The translations under genes were made by a program, and so were the position numbers. A stretch of DNA of 36,793 nt from Arenicellales bacterium (lineage in GTDB: Bacteria > Pseudomonadota > Gammaproteobacteria > Arenicellales > JAANXG01): assembly GCA_030066885.1 (NCBI GenBank), contig JASJAT010000037.1, positions 1 through 36,793 of the forward strand, in the 5' to 3' direction. Shown here one piece after another: positions 7,634 to 15,166 of the stretch. How positions within the stretch are numbered: position 1 is the first letter of the stretch; each line of letters begins with the position of its first letter. The notes under the pieces are model-generated. The model was not told the origin of the DNA, did not search any database, and saw only the letters and a program-made list of their open reading frames with translations.

Positions 7634-8066
7634 CCTTTAGTTTGGCCTTGCTAGCAGGCTCCATGTTCATTTCCACGCTGCCCTTGAATTTACAGCCATC
7701 TTCCAAAACTACCCGGGGTGCCACAATATTGCCTACAACCTGACCGGATTTTTCGATTACTACGCGTTCACCACCTGCTAAGTTTCCTTCTACTTTACCC
7801 GCGACTGATATCTTTTGTGCCTTTAAGTCTGCTTTGACATCACCCTCGGGATCCACTTGGATGTTGTTGTTTGGCAGATTGAGCGTGCCCTCTACCTTAC
7901 CTTTCACGACCAAATCTTCGTCGCCGCTAATGTCTCCATGCAAGACAATGGATGTCCCTATGATGGAAGTCCCACCAGCCTGCGTCGGTTTGGGAACAGA
8001 AGGGGCTTTGGGTTTGGGTTCAGTGATCTGTTCTGGAGCTTCTGTCTCGTTGGGTTTTTTCCACAT
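7554..8066 (-). CDS. Bactofilin (polymer-forming cytoskeletal protein)
   Basis: The 170-aa product has the bactofilin (DUF583) core at about residues 34-134, made of short regular beta repeats: SIVLHGDISGDEDLVVKGKV, then GTLNLPNN, KISVAGKVEGNLAGGERVVI and VVGNIVAPRVVLEDGCKFKG. The core is flanked by a proline-rich N-terminal tail (PKPKAPSVPKP) and a Ser/Thr-rich C-terminal tail, as in other bactofilins. The family assembles into nucleotide-independent filaments at the membrane and scaffolds wall enzymes or shape determinants. No M23 peptidase, the frequent partner, is adjacent here; the neighbour is the methyltransferase-like gene, which overlaps its 3' end. The gene is divergent from the OmpA-family gene, with 256 bases between. 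Confidence 0.92.
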   Translation of the reverse strand: MWKKPNETEAPEQITEPKPKAPSVPKPTQAGGTSIIGTSIVLHGDISGDEDLVVKGKVEGTLNLPNNNIQVDPEGDVKADLKAQKISVAGKVEGNLAGGERVVIEKSGQVVGNIVAPRVVLEDGCKFKGSVEMNMEPASKAKLKDVGSSTGQSQASKATSSGLTSASGTT

Positions 8067-8322
8067 GGCGGATATCTCTAAATGATTTTTGTCTGTGGTA
8101 GTGATTCTAATTCATTATAACTATTTGTAGCACAGTTTTGTGGTTAAAATATGTCGTTTGAATGAATGCATTGGGATTTTCGATAAAGCGCTGGTTTAGC
8201 GTTACTAAAGGTTGCGAGGTTTAAAATGCGTTCTGCAAAGTGTAGTAAAGTTAGAGGCAACATCCAATAACGCCACATATGCGGCTGCCAAACCGACCAT
8301 ATGAATAAGAGGAAGTAAAGAA

Positions 8323-9267
8323 ATGAGAAAGTTAGGTGTTTTGCTGTCTGGTTGTTTCTTGAGTGTGTTTGCGCATTCTGGTTTAGCTGAAACTGAGCCG
8401 AATTTTTATTTGGGTTTGGGAGCAAGCGCACTGGCCCTGGACAACAGCAGGGTGGTCGGAGTTCCGACCAGCTCTCCCGGCCATAGTTCCAAGATGTTTA
8501 GTGCAATTTTGGGCTATCAGTTCAATGACCAGTGGTCTGTGGATCTGACGTTGGGCACCGATGGAAGCAGCGAAGTAGCCACAGATCAAGCAATAGTTAA
8601 TGTGTATCGGTTTTTTGGCTTAAAGAAGTGGAAACCCTATGTATCTGCGGGCTTAAGCGGTTTCAACGTGGATCAGGCCACGGACGACAATACCCAGCAA
8701 ATCCAGGGCGGGATTGGTATCTCCGGTGATTTGTCAGATAACCTGGAACTCAGGGTTGGTTACCAGCTTTTCTATGACGTCGGCGATGAATCGAACGTTG
8801 ACAAGGCCTTAGGGCTTGCGCTCAATTGGCATTTTCGCAAGCCCAAAGCCGTTGCGGTCTCCGAGCCGGTGCCTGAGCCAGAATCTGTGCCAACCCAGCA
8901 AGAAGTCATTGATACTTTTGAGTTATTGGTGCAGTTTGATTTTGACAAATCCGACGTAAAAGCGGTGTATACCCCTCAGTTCGACGAGATCGCTAAGGTA
9001 CTTAGGGAAAGTCCAGACATTACTATGACCATAGAGGGGCATACCTGCTGGATAGGTACGGAAGAGTATAACCAGGGTCTTTCGGATCGCCGAGCTGAAG
9101 CGGTCAGACAGAAGTTTATCGACGACTTTGGCGTCAGCCCGGATCGTATTCAAACCGTAGGATATGGTGAGACGCGTCCCGTAGCCGACAACAACACCCT
9201 CGCAGGTCGGCAGAAGAATCGACGCGCTATTGCGGTGATCTTGAGGCCACGTATAGTCACTGAGTAA
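8323..9267 (+). CDS. OmpA-family outer-membrane protein (beta-barrel plus peptidoglycan-binding domain)
   Basis: Residues 1-22 are a Sec signal peptide ending GLA. Residues about 28-172 form an OmpA-like eight-strand barrel with alternating hydrophobic strands (NFYLGLGASALAL, KPYVSAGLSGFNV, ELRVGYQLFYDVG) closing on WHF. A short proline hinge (EPVPEPESVP) leads to the periplasmic OmpA/MotB domain, about 197-310, with FDFDKSDV, GHTCWIGTEEYNQGLSDRR and a GYGETRP loop. The Asn-x-x-Leu-Ser-x-Arg-Arg signature is intact. One oddity is Cys242 at the position usually filled by the Asp that contacts diaminopimelate (GHTD becomes GHTC). An intrinsic terminator follows directly. AGGAAG lies upstream of the ATG. 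Confidence 0.92.
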   Translation: MRKLGVLLSGCFLSVFAHSGLAETEPNFYLGLGASALALDNSRVVGVPTSSPGHSSKMFSAILGYQFNDQWSVDLTLGTDGSSEVATDQAIVNVYRFFGLKKWKPYVSAGLSGFNVDQATDDNTQQIQGGIGISGDLSDNLELRVGYQLFYDVGDESNVDKALGLALNWHFRKPKAVAVSEPVPEPESVPTQQEVIDTFELLVQFDFDKSDVKAVYTPQFDEIAKVLRESPDITMTIEGHTCWIGTEEYNQGLSDRRAEAVRQKFIDDFGVSPDRIQTVGYGETRPVADNNTLAGRQKNRRAIAVILRPRIVTE

Positions 9268-9288
9268 GTTTGGAATAGCTGAGAAAAG

Positions 9289-9317
9289 GGCGAGTCTCAA
9301 TGACTCGCCTTTTTTTT
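9289..9317 (+). terminator. Intrinsic terminator of the OmpA-family gene
   Basis: GGCGAGTC (9289-9296) pairs with GACTCGCC (9302-9309) around a five-base loop, followed by eight T residues. It sits 22 bases after the stop codon. Confidence 0.93.
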
Positions 9318-9427
9318 AGCAGTATTTGTTATTTGCTTCAAGCGGTTAAGCACGTCATCCATTGCAGAAAGCTAAACGGATCAAGGACAATATTGGTTTC
9401 TTGTTGGATTAACTCACATTAATTATT

Positions 9428-9560
9428 GACTCTCGCAAAGCCGCTAAGTGCGCCAAGATATTCCTCATCTGTTGGACTTGTTTCAAGAGACGTTATATCG
9501 ACAATCTCGTTTTCTGTTTAACCGTAACCCCTTGGCGGGCTTAGCGTTTCTGCGAGAGTC
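9428..9560. repeat. CGCCAAG-family inverted-repeat element, copy 1 (133 bp)
   Basis: The 31-base ends 9428-9458 (GACTCTCGCAAAGCCGCTAA and on) and 9530-9560 are inverted repeats of each other, matching at about 25 of 31 positions. The 71-base interior shows no reading frame. With the preceding terminator this accounts for most of the 328-base gap 9268-9595. Other copies are at 14971-15073, 22779-22901 and 25453-25543. Confidence 0.85.
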
Positions 9561-9595
9561 TTTGCCAGTAGAGTGAATTTTCGCGATGATGCAAT

Positions 9596-10774
9596 ATGCT
9601 GAGTAAAAAGCAAGGGCCTTCCCGGGGGTTCTCAGATTCCGAATATGAGAATCGTACCGAGCGGGCCCAACGCCTCATGGCGTCATCGGGTATTGATGCG
9701 ATTCTGCTGACTACAGAACCCGAAGTACGCTACTTTTCTGGTTTTCACACCCAATTTTGGGAAAGCCCGACACGACCTTGGTTTCTAGTCGTTCCCGCAG
9801 TTGATAAACCGGTGGCGGTGATACCCGAGATCGGCTTAGCAGGCATGGGACAGACCTGGGTGGACGATATACGGTGTTGGTCCGCCCCTAACCCGGAAGA
9901 CGATGGAATCTCGTTATTGCGAGAGCTCTTATCGACACTCTGCGTTAAACACAAAAAGTTGGGTGTGCCAATGGGGCACGAATCCAGCCTGCGTATGCCG
10001 TTGACGGATTTCAAAACACTCGCTAAGGAGCTGGAAAGCATCGAATTTGTGGATGCAAGTGCCATCATAAACGAGTTGAGGTCCATCAAATCAGAAGCTG
10101 AGATAGACAAAATACGATTTGCTTGTGAGCTAACCTCCGCTGGCTTTAAAGCACTTCCTACCTACGCTTCAATCGGGCAAACGGAGCGCCAGATCTGTCG
10201 GCAATTTAAATGTGACCTTCTCCAGCGCGGTGCAGACGGTAGCCCCTATCTGATCGGTGCTTCCGGTTTTGGCGGTTACGACAACATCATTATGGGACCA
10301 ACCGATCGGAAACTGGGGAAGGGCGACATATTGATCATTGATACCGGTACTACTTACGATGGCTATTTTTGCGACTTTGATCGGAACTTTGCGTTCGGAG
10401 AAAGTACGGATGAGGCAAAAAGAGCGTACAGCATCGTCTATGAGGCCACCGAAGTTGGGATACGGACCGCTAGGCCTGGTGTGACCCACTCTGAGCTTTG
10501 CGCGGCCATGTGGAGGGTACTAGAGAATGGTGGGGCGTTGGGGAACGAAGTGGGGAGGCTGGGTCATGGCTTGGGTATGCAACTCACAGAGGGTGCTTCA
10601 AATAGGTTCGGTGATTATTCCGTGATGAAACCCGGGATGGTGATTACCATCGAACCGGGCATGTCTTTCGCGCCCAACAAATTGATGGTACATGAGGAGA
10701 ATATTGTCATCCGCGAAGGGGAAGCGGAGTTATTAACGTACCGGGCTGATCCGGAGATGCCTGTTATCTATTAG
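9596..10774 (+). CDS. M24-family metallohydrolase (Xaa-Pro peptidase / creatinase / ectoine-hydrolase fold)
   Basis: The 392-aa product has a creatinase N-terminal domain (about 15-150) and a pita-bread catalytic domain (about 165-385). The five metal ligands are present: Asp249 in IIDTGTTYDG, Asp260 in YFCDFDR, His324 in RLGHGLGMQ, Glu353 in TIEPGMSF and Glu367 in VHEENIV. The fold serves Xaa-Pro aminopeptidase, creatinase and ectoine hydrolase alike; which activity applies is not readable. Context argues for small-molecule catabolism, since the next two genes are an Fe-S flavin dehydrogenase and a PLP dehydratase, 17 and 8 bases apart. No signal peptide is present. The ATG at 9596 is preceded by a repeat element and no clear ribosome site. 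Confidence 0.87.
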   Translation: MLSKKQGPSRGFSDSEYENRTERAQRLMASSGIDAILLTTEPEVRYFSGFHTQFWESPTRPWFLVVPAVDKPVAVIPEIGLAGMGQTWVDDIRCWSAPNPEDDGISLLRELLSTLCVKHKKLGVPMGHESSLRMPLTDFKTLAKELESIEFVDASAIINELRSIKSEAEIDKIRFACELTSAGFKALPTYASIGQTERQICRQFKCDLLQRGADGSPYLIGASGFGGYDNIIMGPTDRKLGKGDILIIDTGTTYDGYFCDFDRNFAFGESTDEAKRAYSIVYEATEVGIRTARPGVTHSELCAAMWRVLENGGALGNEVGRLGHGLGMQLTEGASNRFGDYSVMKPGMVITIEPGMSFAPNKLMVHEENIVIREGEAELLTYRADPEMPVIY

Positions 10775-10791
10775 ATCTAAGCGTGACCGCA

Positions 10792-12777
10792 ATGACGACG
10801 CCATTTCCAAATCTTTTTAACCCCATTGAGATCCGGGGCACGAAGTTAAAACATCGGCTCAATTTCGGTGCGCACACAGCAAATATGAGTGTCGAAGGTT
10901 TGCCCAGAGCACGCCACTTTGGTTACTACCTGGAGCGGTCTATCGGTGGTGCGGCCATGATCGTCGTGGAGCCGGTACCCGTTCATCGTACTGCAGTCCT
11001 GACTCGGGGCAATTTTCTTCACGAAGATGACAGTATCGTACCGCACTTCAGGAAAATAACCGATGCGTGTCATCAACACGGCACGGTGATGATTCAGCAG
11101 TTGTACCACGTTGGGGCCCACGCGGACTGGGATAATTCGTATGAACCCAACTGGTCGCCGTCAGGTTTGCCGTCCTTGCATGATACCGATGGCAGCCACG
11201 CGATGAGGGAGCGCGAAATCGAAGAGGTAATTGAGTCTTTTGCAGCGGCCGCAAAGCGGGCACAGCAAGCGGGATTTGATGGCTGTGAGTTAATGGCTGC
11301 GTACAACGCATTGATTGAACAGTTTTGGTCACCCACCACCAACACGCGGGACGACAAGTATGGTGGCTCTTTTGAGAATCGAATGCGTTTTTCAAATGCC
11401 GTATTGACCCGTATAAGAGAAGTGACGGGCCCGGCCTTTATTATCGGAGTCGCTATTAGCGTTGACCCTGCTTTTCCGGAAGTGCTGTCCGTCGAACAGC
11501 ACCAGGAGATCGCGGCGTGGCACGATAAGCGGGAACTCTATGACTACGTATCGGTTGGAACGGGCGGTTATTTTGACTTCACTCGGCTTATGCCCACAGT
11601 GCTTTATGAAGATAAACTCGGTCCGCCATACGCCGAAGCGATCAAACAGGTCGTCACCAACGCCAAAGTCCAGGCGGAGAGTCATATTCGTACACCGGAA
11701 AACGCGGACTACGTCATTGCCTCAGGTCAGGCCGATATGGTGTCTATCGTACGCGGACAAATTGCCGATCCGCACCTGGCCAATAAGGCCCAAGCGGGAG
11801 CATCCGAAGACATCCGTCCTTGTATTTCCTGTAATCATCAGTGCTGGGGGCGACGCTCACGGGATTATTGGATAAGCTGTCTAATCAATCCCTCTGCCGG
11901 GCGCGAGTTCGAGTGGGGCGGGGAACCTCATGCACCCGCCGATTCGACAAAATCTATCCTGGTCGTCGGTGCGGGTCCAGCAGGGCTTGAGGCCGCCCGG
12001 GTGGCGGCGGTGCGGGGGCACAACGTCACTATTGCTGAGGCGTCCGGTGAATTCGGAGGGCAGTTTCGCCTCGCCGGGCTACAGCCCCGGCGAGGACAGA
12101 TCCTGGACTTTATCAACTGGTATGCGGTCCAGTTTGACAAACTGGGCGTCGATATCCGTTACAACACACCGATGGAAGCCGATGATATCAAGGCATCGGA
12201 TGCAGAAATTGTCATCTTGGCCACGGGTTCGCAACCAGCAGGAACGGGTTATCAGCGCTATTTACCAGGGGTGGAACGACTACCGGGCATAGATAGTGGA
12301 AATGTTTGGGCGGTGGAAGATGTGATGAGTCGGTCGGCCCGTTTAGGTGAGACCGTATTAATTTTGGATGACACCGGGACCTGGCGTGGTATGGGTACGG
12401 CTTGGTATTTAGCCGAAAAAGGGTACAAGGTGCACTTGCTCACTCCCGATACCTATGTGGGCCGTGAACTCACGCGCACCACGTCCGACATTCCGTTGCG
12501 CGAGAAGCTCAGCAAACTGGATGTCAAATTCATTACTGATTCCGTAGTGACAGAGTGGCACGGTGACGGCGCAACCATCTTTAGCTTTATGACCGAATTG
12601 GAAAATAAGCAAGCGTTCGACAGTTTAGTTTTAGCATGTGCCAACACCCCCGAAGACGGGCTGACGCGAGCCCTCGACCAAGATCGCCGGCCGGTGTTCA
12701 GCATTGGGGATTGTGTGTCACCCAGACAAGCACCGGCTGCGATCTACGAAGGCCGGCGTATTGCTTTAAAACTCTAG
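10792..12777 (+). CDS. Fe-S flavoprotein of the trimethylamine dehydrogenase / 2,4-dienoyl-CoA reductase / dimethylglycine demethylase type
   Basis: The 661-aa product has three parts: an old-yellow-enzyme FMN barrel (about 5-335), a 4Fe-4S cluster site (PCISCNHQC plus a Cys eleven residues later, giving CxxCx3Cx11C, about 344-363), and an FAD/NAD-binding C-terminal half starting at ILVVGAGPAGLEAA. This is the domain order of trimethylamine dehydrogenase, dienoyl-CoA reductase and the demethylases of dimethylglycine and N-methylproline. In the barrel the usual HxAHGYLLxQF segment reads MAAYNALIEQFWSP, so the standard His and Tyr are replaced; I recall an (D/E)QFWSP signature in the demethylase branch. 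An amine demethylase is thus favoured over an enoate reductase. An alternative GTG start lies at 10783. Confidence 0.85.
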   Translation: MTTPFPNLFNPIEIRGTKLKHRLNFGAHTANMSVEGLPRARHFGYYLERSIGGAAMIVVEPVPVHRTAVLTRGNFLHEDDSIVPHFRKITDACHQHGTVMIQQLYHVGAHADWDNSYEPNWSPSGLPSLHDTDGSHAMREREIEEVIESFAAAAKRAQQAGFDGCELMAAYNALIEQFWSPTTNTRDDKYGGSFENRMRFSNAVLTRIREVTGPAFIIGVAISVDPAFPEVLSVEQHQEIAAWHDKRELYDYVSVGTGGYFDFTRLMPTVLYEDKLGPPYAEAIKQVVTNAKVQAESHIRTPENADYVIASGQADMVSIVRGQIADPHLANKAQAGASEDIRPCISCNHQCWGRRSRDYWISCLINPSAGREFEWGGEPHAPADSTKSILVVGAGPAGLEAARVAAVRGHNVTIAEASGEFGGQFRLAGLQPRRGQILDFINWYAVQFDKLGVDIRYNTPMEADDIKASDAEIVILATGSQPAGTGYQRYLPGVERLPGIDSGNVWAVEDVMSRSARLGETVLILDDTGTWRGMGTAWYLAEKGYKVHLLTPDTYVGRELTRTTSDIPLREKLSKLDVKFITDSVVTEWHGDGATIFSFMTELENKQAFDSLVLACANTPEDGLTRALDQDRRPVFSIGDCVSPRQAPAAIYEGRRIALKL

Positions 12778-12785
12778 CCTGCGGC

Positions 12786-13745
12786 ATGTCAGATACCCCA
12801 ACACTCGATGACATTCGCGCCGCCGCAGAGCGCATCGCACCGTTTGTTCACCGCACGCCCGTGCTTACGTCGAGCTCGATCAACCGGATAACAGGTTGTG
12901 AGATCACTTTCAAATGTGAAAATTTCCAAAAAGGGGGTGCGTTTAAAATCCGTGGTGCGACCAATGCGATACGTTGCCTCAGCGAAGACCAGATCAGGTA
13001 CGGCGTCGCGACCCATTCATCAGGTAACCACGCTGCCGCCGTGGCGCTGGCAGCAAAGATGAGAAATACCACAGCATATACCGTGATGCCCAGTAACGTG
13101 TCTAGGGTTAAGAAAGAAGCTGTGGCGGGGTATGGCGCGAAAATTACTTATTGCGAACCAACGCTTTCGGCCAGAGATAGTGTGCTGAACGACATTGTGC
13201 GGGATACCGGCGCAGCATTCATTCACCCGTATGACAATAGACTAGTGATCGAAGGCCAGGCCACGACAGCACTGGAGCTGTTGGAGGAGGTTCCTGGACT
13301 GGACGTGGTGATGGCACCGATCGGTGGTGGGGGGTTGATCAGTGGTACGGCACTCGCAGTTCGCGGCTTGTCCCCAAGAACTAAAGTCATAGGGGTTGAG
13401 CCCGAGGGCGCTGATGATGCCTACCGTTCGTTTAGATCGGGCACTCTAATATCGGCAGCGGGGCCCAGTTCAATTGCAGATGGACTGCTCGCGTCATTGT
13501 CCGAGCGTACATTCAACATTCTAAGCCGCCATGTAAATGACGTCGTAACCGTGGACGATGACACCATAACGGACGCAATGCGCACTATTTGGGAACGTAT
13601 GAAACTGGTGGTGGAACCGTCCGCTGCAGTACCTTTTGCTGCGATCCTCTCTGGTCGAGTCAATATCACCGGTCTTAAGGTTGGTATAATTCTGACCGGG
13701 GGAAATGTCGATCTCAATCGATTACCGTGGATGAACGTTACATGA
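12786..13745 (+). CDS. PLP-dependent serine/threonine dehydratase or serine racemase-like enzyme
   Basis: The 319-aa fold-type II PLP enzyme lacks an ACT regulatory domain, so it is of the catabolic or racemase size. Lys54 in GAFKIRG is the Schiff-base lysine; HSSGNH contains Ser79, which aligns with the re-face serine of serine racemase; GGGGLISG is the phosphate loop. The family deaminates Ser or Thr, racemises Ser, dehydrates 3-hydroxyaspartate, or, as EutB, acts in hydroxyectoine use. The ATG lies eight bases past the preceding stop and has no ribosome site, which suggests translational coupling. Its own stop overlaps the next gene (ATGA). A longer frame exists upstream, but it runs into the previous gene and lacks homology there. 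Confidence 0.87.
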   Translation: MSDTPTLDDIRAAAERIAPFVHRTPVLTSSSINRITGCEITFKCENFQKGGAFKIRGATNAIRCLSEDQIRYGVATHSSGNHAAAVALAAKMRNTTAYTVMPSNVSRVKKEAVAGYGAKITYCEPTLSARDSVLNDIVRDTGAAFIHPYDNRLVIEGQATTALELLEEVPGLDVVMAPIGGGGLISGTALAVRGLSPRTKVIGVEPEGADDAYRSFRSGTLISAAGPSSIADGLLASLSERTFNILSRHVNDVVTVDDDTITDAMRTIWERMKLVVEPSAAVPFAAILSGRVNITGLKVGIILTGGNVDLNRLPWMNVT

Positions 13746-14305
13746 AAATTTCGAAGCTTTTAGAAAAACCGGTATGGATTGTCGGAATCGTCACGGCATG
13801 TTTTATGCCATTACTTGTGGCGCTGGCCGCATCGGGTCCAGATAGCCGAGTGTTGGACCTGACCAAGGACTTTCCATGGGAATTCTTGGTCGAAGAGATG
13901 GGAAGTGAACGACATGACCTATTGCCGGGCGCGGTTCACATGGATAACGCTACATTGCGCACGGTGCAGACTGTAAATGCGGGCGCCTCCGCGGAGTCCT
14001 ACGTACGCATACAATATAAGAACGCCATGTATGACAATCGGGATGTGGCCAACCAGGACTACGAAAAGCTAATCGCAAAAACCGATCGCCCCGACAGGCA
14101 GGTCTGGAGCATCGTGTTACAGGCACGGCGCGATCTGCATTGGTTGCAATCAGAGTGTGCCGCAACCGGCGCAATACAACAAGGATATTTTCGGAAAGCC
14201 TATGCCAACCTCATCGATTATGTTGAGATCGAAGGCGTAGTTGCCAATCGGGCTCTACTCTGTGATTGCGAAGGGGAATGCAAAAAAGTCGCGATCGATC
14301 GGTAA
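13742..14305 (+). CDS. Membrane-anchored protein of unknown function (187 aa)
   Basis: The ATG overlaps the dehydratase stop codon (ATGA), so the two are translationally coupled. Residues 13-31 (WIVGIVTACFMPLLVALAA) form one N-terminal hydrophobic segment, either an uncleaved anchor or a signal peptide. The rest should be periplasmic: HDLLPGAVHMDNATL, a mixed middle with many Arg/Asp, and three C-terminal cysteines (LLCDCEGECKK) that could bind metal or form a disulfide. I do not recognise the family. Its place at the end of a catabolic cluster suggests an accessory role, but nothing in the sequence states one. Confidence 0.7.
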   Translation: MKISKLLEKPVWIVGIVTACFMPLLVALAASGPDSRVLDLTKDFPWEFLVEEMGSERHDLLPGAVHMDNATLRTVQTVNAGASAESYVRIQYKNAMYDNRDVANQDYEKLIAKTDRPDRQVWSIVLQARRDLHWLQSECAATGAIQQGYFRKAYANLIDYVEIEGVVANRALLCDCEGECKKVAIDR

Positions 14306-14321
14306 CGTTTTGTCAGAATCG

Positions 14322-14870
14322 ATGGACGTAGAACGCAGCTATCCTGCACTGCCCACAGGTGACCTTTGGGTTTTTGGCTACGGTTCGCTGATGTGGCGGC
14401 CAGATTTCGAATATGTCGAGTCAGCGCCGGCCAAGGTTTTTGGTTTTCGTCGTGATCTATGTTTGTGGTCGGTTGAGCACAGAGGAACTCAGCAAAGGCC
14501 GGGATTGGTGTTCGGTCTAACTAACGGGGGATCATGTCTAGGGCGAGCTTTTCGCGTGGGTATGGCGAAAAAACAGAAAGTGCTTGACTACCTTTGGCAG
14601 AGAGAAATGGCTCGCTATGCATATATCCCTACGCGAGTCAGAATTCATGTCGCCAGTGGCACACAGCTGGGCCTGACCTTCGTCGTAGATACCAATCACC
14701 CCCAGTATGCCAAAGATTTAAGTGATCGAACGATCGCTTCCGTCATCGGCGGCAGCCGCGGTAAGAGCGGTCACAATCGGGAATACTTCTTCGATTGCCT
14801 AAGGAAGTTTGAAGAAATGGGCGTGTGTATAAGTCGCTACACCCAAATCAGGAAGCTCATCAAACCGTAG
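14322..14870 (+). CDS. ChaC-type glutathione-specific gamma-glutamylcyclotransferase
   Basis: The 182-aa product shows the ChaC signature: LWVFGYGSLMWRPDF (substrate loop YGSL), GFRRDLCLWSVEHRGT, RPGLVFGLTNGGSCLGRAF, and a Glu in WQREMARYAY that fits the catalytic glutamate. Family members cleave glutathione to 5-oxoproline and Cys-Gly in the cytoplasm. The start is uncertain: ATG 14322 leaves a full domain, while TTG at 14310 would add four residues; neither has a good ribosome site. The gene begins 16 bases after the membrane-anchored unknown and may be the last gene of the cluster that begins at 9596. Confidence 0.88.
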   Translation: MDVERSYPALPTGDLWVFGYGSLMWRPDFEYVESAPAKVFGFRRDLCLWSVEHRGTQQRPGLVFGLTNGGSCLGRAFRVGMAKKQKVLDYLWQREMARYAYIPTRVRIHVASGTQLGLTFVVDTNHPQYAKDLSDRTIASVIGGSRGKSGHNREYFFDCLRKFEEMGVCISRYTQIRKLIKP

Positions 14871-14920
14871 TGATCGGCCGGGGACAGTATACTTTTTAAC
14901 ATTACAAAAGACTGTGGGAT

Positions 14921-14945
14921 GGGAACGGCGCCCTCGCCGCGATTG
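14921..14945. repeat. REP-like half element
   Basis: GGCGCCCTCGCCGCGAT is the inner half of the REP-like palindrome seen complete at 4437-4485. It stands alone just before a CGCCAAG-family element. Confidence 0.6.
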
Positions 14946-14970
14946 ATCCATGTACATAAACGAACAAAAT

Positions 14971-15073
14971 GTCTCGCGCAAAGGCGCAAAGCACGCCAAG
15001 AAAAAAAACAGTAACATGCACTGTAGCATTGGGCTAAAGGAGTCTTTGCGAGCTTGGCGTCTTGGCGAGAGTT
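14971..15073. repeat. CGCCAAG-family inverted-repeat element, copy 2
   Basis: The left end reads GTCTCGCGCAAAGGCGCAAA and on to CGCCAAG. The right end (15047-15073) reads GCGAGCTTGGCGTCTTGGCG and then AGAGTT. The right 27 bases are identical to 22875-22901. Together with the two REP-like elements it fills the 296-base gap 14871-15166. Confidence 0.85.
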
Positions 15074-15093
15074 ATTCTTTTCGTGAGTTTGTA

Positions 15094-15143
15094 GTAGGCG
15101 CGCCCTCTTGCCGATCAAATCGCGACGACGGCGCCGCTCCTAC
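15094..15143. repeat. REP-like palindrome, second near-complete copy
   Basis: The left GTAGGCGCGCCCTC arm faces the right GGCGCCGCTCCTAC arm. It shares the outer CTCCTAC and inner GGCGCC words with 4437-4485 and sits directly upstream of the Nudix gene ribosome site. Confidence 0.8.
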
Positions 15144-15166
15144 CACGGTTTAAAAGGAAATAACCT

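Noticed and set aside
11048-11395. Long minus-strand frames opposite the flavoprotein and smc genes
   Set aside because: They are shadows caused by GC-biased codon use of the sense genes, with no domain and no start signal.
9596-13745. Ectoine/hydroxyectoine utilisation operon (eutBCDE / doeAB)
   Set aside because: M24 and EutB-like families match, but eutC, eutE, the regulator and the transporter are missing and a TMADH-like gene lies between; family membership alone is not enough.
14950-15153. Open frame of 67 codons in the cysS-upstream gap
   Set aside because: It lies entirely inside dispersed repeats and has no ribosome-binding site.
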